From assembly GCA_026418875.1 (NCBI GenBank), contig JAOAAM010000224.1, forward strand, positions 1-6,728: a DNA stretch of 6,728 nt. The letters run 5' to 3'. The position numbers and the translations under genes were made by a program. Below the pieces are notes generated by a model that saw nothing but the letters and a program-made list of their open reading frames with translations, searched no databases and was not told where the DNA came from. Position 1 is the first letter of the stretch; every line of letters begins with the position of its first letter. Below, piece after piece: positions 1-5,280 of the stretch. The DNA is from Gemmataceae bacterium. Its GTDB lineage: Bacteria; Planctomycetota; Planctomycetia; Gemmatales; Gemmataceae.

Positions 1-23
1 TCGGAGATGTGTATAAGAGACAG
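1..23. other. Nextera transposon adapter remnant (not genomic)
   Basis: The window opens with TCGG followed by AGATGTGTATAAGAGACAG. That 19-base string is the Tn5 mosaic end used in Nextera/tagmentation libraries, and the preceding TCGG matches the end of the read-2 transposase adapter arm. It is an untrimmed library artefact, so the source DNA begins at base 24 (CAGTGATG). Read on the plus strand from base 7, it gives the peptide MCIRDS, a signature often seen at the start of contaminated protein predictions. No matching adapter is visible at the right edge. Confidence 0.97.
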
Positions 24-222
24 CAGTGATGCTGGTCAACTTCGTCACTTGCTTCGGGAGTCGCCGACGCAGGGCAACGCGGACCACCAGCCACAGAATG
101 GTCGCGGTGAGCAAGTAGCCAATGAGGCCGGCACCTGCAACTGCCAAGACGCTCACGATGAATTGGCCAATCTGTTGCCCGACGTCAACGACGGCGAGAG
201 ACACCAAAATAGCGAGCGTCAT
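24..222 (-). CDS. Partial membrane protein of unknown function (N-terminal 66 residues)
   Basis: I do not recognise this gene. Only its first 66 codons are present, because the genomic sequence stops at base 24 against the adapter. It begins MTLAILVSLAVVDVG, continues with a strongly hydrophobic stretch at about residues 21-48 (FIVSVLAVAG to TILWLVVRVA), and then turns basic (LRRRLPKQ, residues 51-58). This suggests an inner-membrane protein with one or two membrane segments and a basic, probably cytoplasmic, stretch after them. The ATG at 220-222 is preferred because GGGA lies 8 bases before it. An in-frame ATG at 229-231 would add three residues but has no spaced binding site. The start follows the TolR-like stop by 13 bases, so it is very likely in the same transcript. 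It sits where tolA sits in Tol-Pal operons, but the visible part does not identify it as TolA. Confidence 0.7.
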
Positions 223-235
223 GGTTGGCATCCCG

Positions 236-751
236 TCATCGAGCCATGGGATTGTCGAAACCGTGCGCCACGTCCTGGAACCACCGACGATACTCGCGGA
301 TTTGACCCTCCGTGGGAAACCCGGAGAGGTTTCTGGGGTACAGGAACAAGTAATACAAATCCTGTCCGCCGCCGAGTCGTGCTTGCCGACGATGCTGATC
401 GATGAGTCGTTGGGCATCCTCCTGATGGCGGATCTCGAGCCGCTCGCCACCGGCATAATAGAACAGCCGCCCCGTGTCGCGGTCGATCTCCAAAGGTTTG
501 ACCAGCAAGTTCCTCAAAGACTCATTTCGTTCTCGTTGGAGCCGCTCGATCTCCCGCCGAAGCGCTTCGACCGTGCCTGAGAGGTCTTGAACGGCGGTCG
601 ATGGACCCACCAGTTGGACCACTCCTTCGTCGGCCGGGTCGCCGAACGTTTTTACGAATGGCATTAGCAAAAAGATGCAAAACAGCAGGATCAGAACGTC
701 GATCATCGGGATGAAGAACCGAGTGACGCTTCGCCGCGGCATCTGGATCAT
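236..751 (-). CDS. ExbD/TolR-like biopolymer transport protein
   Basis: This 171-residue protein is probably the peptidoglycan- or periplasm-facing half of a proton-driven inner-membrane motor, paired with the channel protein encoded just upstream. Residues 1-11 are short and basic (MPRRSVTR). A single membrane segment follows at about 12-33 and contains IPMIDVLILLF. The acidic residue D18 in PMIDV matches the essential membrane Asp of ExbD/TolR (typically PLIDV). After the membrane come a charged, coiled-coil-like helix at about 57-80 (SGTVEALRREIERLQRER) and a C-terminal domain to 171. The length is close to that of ExbD/TolR (about 140), with some extra. The start is the ATG at 749-751, which overlaps the preceding stop as ATGA and has GAGGG 5 bases before it. 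The frame stays open further upstream, but that part only shadows the channel gene. The C-terminal domain is not clearly ExbD-like to my eye, so the family call rests on the membrane motif and the neighbour. Confidence 0.8.
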   Translation of the reverse strand: MIQMPRRSVTRFFIPMIDVLILLFCIFLLMPFVKTFGDPADEGVVQLVGPSTAVQDLSGTVEALRREIERLQRERNESLRNLLVKPLEIDRDTGRLFYYAGGERLEIRHQEDAQRLIDQHRRQARLGGGQDLYYLFLYPRNLSGFPTEGQIREYRRWFQDVAHGFDNPMAR

Positions 752-1269
752 GTTGGCCCTCGGTTCGTGGCGGGCGCCTCTCCGCTTAGAGAGAGGATCA
801 GGTCGCGGCCTGCCGTCACCAGCCAGGTCGGCAGGATATTGAGCAGGGCCATGAATAGCCCACTGCCGGTCGCCGTGATCGCCGGGGCATAATTCTGGAT
901 GATCTCCGCCGGAGTCACGCTGGCCCCGCGCATCTGGCTGAATGTCTGCAAGATCCCCCCGACCGTGCCGAGCAACCCCAGTAATGGAAACCACTCCGCT
1001 CCTTGGGCTAGATGCGAAAGCCAGCGATCCGGCCGTTCGTCGAACGCCCCCTCGCGCCACTGCAACGCCTGCCAACTCAAAATCGTCTGCGCCACGAACA
1101 GGACCGCCCCGAGTAGTAGGATGATCCAGTCCATCGGCGCACTCGCCAAGTGCCGCAGGTAAAACCGCATGGCCACCGACGGAATCGCCAAGGCAATGAG
1201 CACACCGGCCATGATCGGAATGGCACAGAAGACCAAGGGCAACACACGTTGCACGACAAAACGGCGCAC
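748..1269 (-). CDS. MotA/TolQ/ExbB proton-channel family protein
   Basis: This is a 173-residue inner-membrane protein of the family that conducts protons and drives envelope work with an ExbD/TolR partner. The family core is clear: PLLGLLGTVGGILQTF at 95-110, then a helix with APAITATGSGLFMAL at 128-142, ending near LPTWLVTAG. T102 and the Thr residues at 132/134 correspond to the conserved Thr pair of the TolQ/ExbB ion path (by motif, not alignment). Hydrophobic segments lie at about 9-30, 46-66, 93-111 and 127-152, which makes four. Classical TolQ and ExbB are about 230-240 residues with three segments and a large cytoplasmic loop. Here the loop is reduced to about 26 residues and there is an extra N-terminal segment. 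The start is GTG, with GAGGG well placed 7 bases upstream inside the thioesterase stop region. The stop overlaps the TolR-like start by ATGA, so the two are probably made in a fixed ratio. I cannot tell whether the role is Tol-type or Exb-type. Confidence 0.85.
   Translation of the reverse strand: MRRFVVQRVLPLVFCAIPIMAGVLIALAIPSVAMRFYLRHLASAPMDWIILLLGAVLFVAQTILSWQALQWREGAFDERPDRWLSHLAQGAEWFPLLGLLGTVGGILQTFSQMRGASVTPAEIIQNYAPAITATGSGLFMALLNILPTWLVTAGRDLILSLSGEAPATNRGPT
757..761 (-). promoter_or_regulatory. Ribosome binding site of the TolR-like gene
   Basis: On the minus strand GAGGG lies 5 bases before the ATG at 749-751, inside the last codons of the channel gene. It fixes the start of the TolR-like gene at that ATG rather than far upstream, where the same frame is also open. 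Confidence 0.65.
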
Positions 1270-1276
1270 GGAGATT

Positions 1277-1281
1277 CCCTC
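1277..1281 (-). promoter_or_regulatory. Ribosome binding site of the channel gene
   Basis: GAGGG on the minus strand overlaps the thioesterase stop codon (TGAGGG) and stands 7 bases before the GTG start of the channel gene. It supports the unusual GTG start and implies translational coupling with the thioesterase. An ATG at 1281-1283 overlaps the site but opens a different frame that does not encode the channel family. Confidence 0.7.
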
Positions 1282-1666
1282 ATGTCAACTGTTGCAGCCA
1301 CTCTGGCAGCGCCTGCAACCGACCATCTCGATCCACACAAGCCAAGGTCGTCTCACCCTCGGCAATCAACGTCCCTTCGCGAAACAATTCGTAACGGTGC
1401 TCGATGCGCACCGCCGTGGTCCTCGTTACCGTCGTCCGAAGTGTCAACAAATCATCATAATGGGCCGGCTGCCGAAACCGAACCGCCGCCTTCGCCAGCA
1501 CCAAGAAAAACCCCTCATCCTCCATCGTCTTATACGTGAAGCCTTGGGATCGCAGCAGTTCGGTCCGCCCCTGCTCGAAATAAACCAGGTAGTTCGCATG
1601 ATGCAAAAGCCCCATGCGATCGGTCTCGGCATAGCGGACACGAATTTGAATCTCTTGAGATAACAT
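1280..1666 (-). CDS. ybgC: YbgC-type acyl-CoA thioesterase (4HBT hotdog family)
   Basis: This 128-residue single-domain hotdog protein belongs to the 4-hydroxybenzoyl-CoA thioesterase/YbgC family, which hydrolyses acyl-CoA thioesters in the cytoplasm. The signature is near the N-terminus: RYAETDRMGLLHHANYLVYF at residues 11-30, followed by EQGRTELLRSQG. D16 in the ETDRMG stretch matches the catalytic Asp of the family, and HHANY and the helix Glu E31 match the conserved block of E. coli YbgC. The rest, with VRFRQPAHYDDLLTLRT and later EGETTLACVDRDGR, fits the remaining strands of the fold, and the length is normal. The gene is followed after 10 bases by the channel gene and then the TolR-like gene, as ybgC is in Tol-Pal operons, which favours YbgC over other hotdog enzymes. 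The start is the ATG at 1664-1666. I see no good ribosome binding site there. The true substrate cannot be read from sequence. Confidence 0.9.
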   Translation of the reverse strand: MLSQEIQIRVRYAETDRMGLLHHANYLVYFEQGRTELLRSQGFTYKTMEDEGFFLVLAKAAVRFRQPAHYDDLLTLRTTVTRTTAVRIEHRYELFREGTLIAEGETTLACVDRDGRLQALPEWLQQLT

Positions 1667-1713
1667 GAGGATTCGCTCGAACCTGCCGAATCAACGATCA
1701 ACCGGATGCAAAC

Positions 1714-1729
1714 CCAATGCGTCCATTGG
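1714..1729. repeat. Short inverted repeat upstream of the thioesterase gene
   Basis: CCAATG, four bases (CGTC), then CATTGG form a perfect 6-bp inverted repeat. It lies 48 bases upstream of the thioesterase start, within the 149-base gap behind the second signal peptidase gene. It could be an operator half-site pair or a small hairpin in the leader. There is no T-run after it on the minus strand, so it is not a terminator. The rest of the gap shows only a TGTAAT (like a -10 box) with no convincing -35 partner. A chance origin is quite possible. Confidence 0.3.
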
Positions 1730-1815
1730 TGATGATCTCCACCTGAAAATTACATCCTTTGACGCAACAGTTTGAGCTTCCTCTTTTTAGGTTCCTTTTC
1801 TGGCCAAGATTCAAC

Positions 1816-3600
1816 CTACCGAATGAACCCCGCCCTCTGGTTGAAAGGCCAAAACGGAAAATACACGACCAATGCCCGACCCAGCAATAAACGCTCGGGA
1901 ACTAATCCCCACTCACGGCTGTCGGAGCTTGAAGCACTGTTGTCACCCAAGCAGAGATAATGCCCAGGTTGGACATAATATGTTTGCAACGTGTGCGAAG
2001 TCCCATCAATGTCTAAGGTGGTGGAGCTTCGCTCCGTGTGCACGTAAAATGTGTCACGCCAAAGCCGGATATGTGCGACGGTCAATCGAGCATCCGAAGC
2101 ACCGATCCGCGCTGGCGCAGCGATGTCGTTTTCCGATGTCGGCCCCAAGACTCGGGAGGGGTCATACGGAACTCCGTCATCAAAAGGCAACGTCCGGTCG
2201 ACCCAGACCGTCAGACGAGCATCAAAATTGGCAAATCGAACACGATAGCTCCCCTTACCCTTCAATTTCGTCGCTCGTTTCGCCAATTCCCGGGTGTGAC
2301 GCTGGCGTTCATCATCCGTCAGCCCGATCATTCGAACTAACCTACAGTCCCCGCTGCCTACGTCGAAGATCGCTTGAAAGCGGTCCATCCCCTTGGACAA
2401 CTCAAGAGCGAACAGGCCGGAGTCCGACTCAACATCAACATCGACTTCTAACATTAGATCGCTGACCCAATACAGGCGTGGCCCAAGCCCGAGCAATTCT
2501 TGATTCGGGTCCCCCACACCGCTGTTGTAACCCATCATGTTGGTAATCAGGGAGCGGTCATCGGTTCGGGGATATTCAGGGACATTCACGAGACGATGGT
2601 GATGATGCCCAACTTGCTCGAGCATTTCCTGCCGCATTCGACTATCCGCCGCCGCCATGCGCGGTTTGATCCCCAGGCGATGAGCGTAAGTCAACCACGA
2701 CCAAGTTCCGTCGTCGGTGGTTGAGTCGTGCCGAAAGCTCTTGGGCATGCTCGGACTGTCGCCGGACCACTTCCCGCCTGGCTCAATATCCCATCGCCGC
2801 ACACCAACCGCGGCCAGATCCGTCGCCTGGTGGTCATTGTCGTAAACGATCCGACGCATCTCGAGCATCACAGGCGGAGGTTTCCGAACAATCTGGAAGT
2901 CTCCGTCGCGCGGTTGACCGTCCATCATTCGCGAGAGTGAGTCGCGGAACAGCCACACTGCCGACTCATCGTTCGGAAACATTTGGTCCGGAGTGTGGCG
3001 GGCATTGGGATCGGGATTCGACTGCCGATGGGAATAATTCAAGCTCGAGGTCACATAAAGATCACCGCGGAAGAGCGCTAATGTTTCCCCAGATAAGCCC
3101 TCGCAGCGCTTGATGTAATTCATCGCCGTGGTGCCTTGCTGCGGCTCTTTGGGGTACTTGAACACTATGACCTGATGCCGCTGTGGGGCGCTGAGATAGT
3201 CGCGATCGTACAGGAATTTTGCCACCAGCACTCGATCGCCGCTGGACCAGGCCGGAGCCGTCGCTCGCGTCCAGGTGATCGGGTTCATGCAATTCGGGCA
3301 GAAACAACCGGTGATTTCCGAGGGCGGCCTTCCACTGGGCGGATCAACCTCGGCGGAGCAATTCACGGGAAACTTAAACCGGCATTGGTCGCACACCACC
3401 ATGCGCTGGATGCCGTATAAAGTCTCCGCCATCGATCCCGTCGGGATGACAAAAGCCTCGGCGACAAACGTCTTCAATAGAAGCACAAGCACCGTGACGA
3501 AGACGATCGTCTCGGCGATCTCGCGGGGAGAGTCTCGTCGTTCGTGTTTCTTGTCACGATCGGTCGTCGAGGCGGGAGTCGGGTTGGGTGCAGCAGTCAT
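1816..3600 (-). CDS. lepB: Signal peptidase I, long form with inserts (second paralogue)
   Basis: This 594-residue membrane-anchored serine protease should remove signal peptides from exported proteins on the outer face of the cytoplasmic membrane. A charged N-terminus is followed by one membrane segment at about 30-52 and the catalytic box VIPTGSMAETL, with S56 as nucleophile. Cysteines at 70/73 (CDQC), 81, 99 and 101/104 (CPNC) form a ribbon-like insert. The Lys box is NYIKRCEGLSGE with K164 as general base; the usual form is KRVxGLPGD, so this box is divergent. The last box is LGDNSASSSDSREWG (551-565). Between the Lys and GDN boxes lies an insert of about 370 residues. Its end, about 380-520, has alternating strands (DLMLEVDVDVESDSGLFALE, ARLTVWVDRT, AHIRLWRDTFYV) resembling a jelly-roll/LamG-like fold and matching the sister protein. 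E. coli LepB has 324 residues. The ATG at 3598-3600 was chosen; a TTG four codons upstream is possible. Neither has a clear ribosome binding site. Confidence 0.9.
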   Translation of the reverse strand: MTAAPNPTPASTTDRDKKHERRDSPREIAETIVFVTVLVLLLKTFVAEAFVIPTGSMAETLYGIQRMVVCDQCRFKFPVNCSAEVDPPSGRPPSEITGCFCPNCMNPITWTRATAPAWSSGDRVLVAKFLYDRDYLSAPQRHQVIVFKYPKEPQQGTTAMNYIKRCEGLSGETLALFRGDLYVTSSLNYSHRQSNPDPNARHTPDQMFPNDESAVWLFRDSLSRMMDGQPRDGDFQIVRKPPPVMLEMRRIVYDNDHQATDLAAVGVRRWDIEPGGKWSGDSPSMPKSFRHDSTTDDGTWSWLTYAHRLGIKPRMAAADSRMRQEMLEQVGHHHHRLVNVPEYPRTDDRSLITNMMGYNSGVGDPNQELLGLGPRLYWVSDLMLEVDVDVESDSGLFALELSKGMDRFQAIFDVGSGDCRLVRMIGLTDDERQRHTRELAKRATKLKGKGSYRVRFANFDARLTVWVDRTLPFDDGVPYDPSRVLGPTSENDIAAPARIGASDARLTVAHIRLWRDTFYVHTERSSTTLDIDGTSHTLQTYYVQPGHYLCLGDNSASSSDSREWGLVPERLLLGRALVVYFPFWPFNQRAGFIR

Positions 3601-3677
3601 GGGTGATTTCAATGGTGACGGGTCGGCTTGGGACTTCCCTCGCGTGAAAACCCTCGGGTCGTAACGATCAGGCAGTT

Positions 3678-3706
3678 ATTATGCCGATCTTGACAGGAAT
3701 CGCCAG
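3678..3706 (-). promoter_or_regulatory. Possible weak promoter for the second signal peptidase gene
   Basis: In the 165-base gap between the two signal peptidase genes, the minus strand carries CATAAT (five of six matches to a -10 box, at 3678-3683). It is preceded at 17 bases by CTGGCG (about three of six matches to a -35 box, at 3701-3706). Transcription from here would give a leader of roughly 70 bases. The -35 is poor, and promoter rules for this phylum are uncertain. No terminator with a T-run follows the first signal peptidase gene, so read-through from it is also likely. Confidence 0.25.
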
Positions 3707-3765
3707 ACGGCCCGACGAACGAAGCGATGGCAGCCGTCGCCCAACGGACCTGAGAGTGTCGTCGG

Positions 3766-5229
3766 CTAGCGGACCCAACGAATGCGTTGCCAATCCAGGC
3801 TTTGCAACCGCCAGCTACCGAGTCGACTCCAGCGACTTGGCTGGTGTAGCAACAAGGGACGGCCAAGGAACAGATCGAGCGGAACTCCCGGCTTGAGCCA
3901 GTGGCGGCTGTCCTCCGAATTCGCGCTGTTGTCACCGAGTACGAAATACTCGTCGCGTCCGAGTGGCCAAGCAGCGTGGACTCCGTTTCGCCCCGAGTTG
4001 GTGTAATAGACATCGCGGTACAAACGGAAATTTCGGATCGTGACGGCTGCTCCCTGAACACCGATAGCAAAGGGCCGCGAAACTCCTCGTCGGAACACCC
4101 CCGCGGGCAAGTCGATCGGCTCGATCGCCTCCTGCCCGTCCAAAGCGAGGCTAACCCGTCGATCCACGAAGGCGAACTCGATTCGGCGAGTCCGCCCCGG
4201 CGTCAGTCCCGGCTCGATGGCGAACGCCCTCGCCTCTCCCGTCCCATGAACCCTGATCGAACTGTTTTGATTCGGATTGTCGCCGATCGGGACTTCGACG
4301 TGAACGATACTTCGACCGTCGTACATCGAGAACGCCAGTCCGCCCACGCCCGATTCGACGCTGACATCGAACTCGACCGAGAAATCGTGGACTTCGGACA
4401 ACTCATGGCGGACTGCCCCACCGTTGTACGCAAACCAGTCTCGGATGAATTCCTCGCGCTGTTCATCCAACAACCAGTGTCGGTAGGTGACCCAGCGAAA
4501 ATCTCTGCTCCGAGGAGACTCGGGCCAATGAAGGATCGGTCCTTGGACGATGTCCGCCGCGGGGAAAGCGGAGCGATCATCGCCAAGCGGTGTCGAGGCA
4601 GACAACGGTCCCTCCAGCCACCGGTCGCGCCACGTTTGCGGGGGTTCAAACGATTGATCAAAAACGAGGACACGCAAAGGCCGTGATTCGCTCAGGGTTT
4701 TTCGAGAGATTTCCTCGTTCACATACACATCGCCATCGCGAATTTGGATCCGCTCGCCGGGAAGCCCAACGATCCGTTTGACGTAAGGTTTGCTGCTGTC
4801 CGATGGGTTGCGAAAGACGGCGACCTCCCACCGGCGGGGCCGACGCCACTCGAAACTCGTCTTGTCCACCAGCAAGCGATCTCCGGTCGTCTCGGGGAGA
4901 TCGCTCAGGCGCAAGTCGGTTTGGCCGCAGTTCGGGCACCAGGCGCCTTGATAAGCGCGATCCGTTGCCGCTTCGCCAGGGTGCGGACGCCAGCCGCCGC
5001 CGACGGCCACAGGGATCCCGCAGCGCGGACAGGTGCAGCACTTATGGTTGCCCAGCATGGTCATGGCCATGCTGCCTGTTGGGACGCCATAAGGCTCGAT
5101 GATCGCGCTCCGGATGACCAGAATGGAGCAAAGCACCAGGGCCGCTCGCTCGACCACCCGCCGAGGTCCAGTTCCTCCAACGGGCGGTTGGGGCAGCGCA
5201 GTCCGAGAAATCTCTGGCCCAACTGACAC
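3766..5229 (-). CDS. lepB: Signal peptidase I, long form with inserts (first paralogue)
   Basis: This 487-residue type I signal peptidase has a Ser/Lys catalytic dyad and should act outside the cytoplasmic membrane on exported preproteins. One membrane segment (about 27-46, ERAALVLCSILVIRSAIIE) leads into YGVPTGSMAMTMLG, with S53 the nucleophile. A cysteine-rich insert follows: CCTCPRCG at 64-71 and WCPNCG at 97-102, a likely zinc-ribbon. GDRLLVDK at 116-123 and the Lys box YVKRIVGLPGERIQ, with K151 as general base, are standard. The closing box FVLGDNSANSEDSRHW is at 429-444. Between these boxes lie about 250 extra residues. The segment from about 280 to 410 (DFSVEFDVSVESGVGGLAF, RRIEFAFVDRRVSLALDGQE, TIRNFRLYRDVYYT) looks like a beta-sandwich of LamG/concanavalin type. 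The gene starts at GTG, 51 bases after lepA and in the same frame, with AGGG 9 bases before it. No earlier start codon exists after the lepA stop. This is the more canonical paralogue. Confidence 0.93.
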   Translation of the reverse strand: MSVGPEISRTALPQPPVGGTGPRRVVERAALVLCSILVIRSAIIEPYGVPTGSMAMTMLGNHKCCTCPRCGIPVAVGGGWRPHPGEAATDRAYQGAWCPNCGQTDLRLSDLPETTGDRLLVDKTSFEWRRPRRWEVAVFRNPSDSSKPYVKRIVGLPGERIQIRDGDVYVNEEISRKTLSESRPLRVLVFDQSFEPPQTWRDRWLEGPLSASTPLGDDRSAFPAADIVQGPILHWPESPRSRDFRWVTYRHWLLDEQREEFIRDWFAYNGGAVRHELSEVHDFSVEFDVSVESGVGGLAFSMYDGRSIVHVEVPIGDNPNQNSSIRVHGTGEARAFAIEPGLTPGRTRRIEFAFVDRRVSLALDGQEAIEPIDLPAGVFRRGVSRPFAIGVQGAAVTIRNFRLYRDVYYTNSGRNGVHAAWPLGRDEYFVLGDNSANSEDSRHWLKPGVPLDLFLGRPLLLHQPSRWSRLGSWRLQSLDWQRIRWVR

Positions 5230-5244
5230 GACGATTCGCCCTAC

Positions 5245-5280
5245 ACGGTCTGAGGCGGGAAGTAAATTCGACCGTCCCGC
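5245..5280 (-). repeat. Two overlapping inverted repeats in the lepA-lepB gap
   Basis: The 51-base gap between the lepA stop and the signal peptidase GTG holds two perfect 6-bp inverted repeats. One pairs 5275-5280 with 5255-5260 (GCGGGA/TCCCGC on the minus strand) directly after the stop codon. The other pairs 5270-5275 with 5245-5250 (ACGGTC/GACCGT). They share base 5275 and interleave, so the RNA could form either hairpin or, nearly, a small pseudoknot. The second one ends close to the weak AGGG binding site at 5239-5242. There is no T-run, so it is not an intrinsic terminator. It may tune translation of the downstream gene, or be chance. Confidence 0.35.

Noticed and set aside
7..405. Plus-strand open frame beginning MCIRDS
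   Set aside because: It starts inside the adapter and runs antisense to the partial membrane gene and the TolR-like gene. It has no family resemblance and is an artefact.
752..1075. Upstream extension of the TolR-like frame to a 279-residue protein
   Set aside because: The added part overlaps the channel gene in another frame and looks like shadow sequence (many Gly/Arg/Asp, no motif). The ATGA overlap and GAGGG site support the ATG at 749-751.
1667..1815. Terminator between the second signal peptidase and the thioesterase
   Set aside because: The T-rich run here is on the plus strand. On the minus (transcribed) strand it reads as A-rich, and no stem followed by T's is present.
3601..3612. 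TTG start four codons before the chosen ATG of the second signal peptidase
   Set aside because: Neither position has a clear ribosome binding site, so the ATG is preferred. The four residues have no effect on function calls, and the point remains open.
3901..4686. Long plus-strand open frame of 261 codons
   Set aside because: It lies entirely antisense to the first signal peptidase, whose motifs are unmistakable. Its translation is rich in Arg, Ser and Asp, as expected of a shadow in GC-rich DNA.
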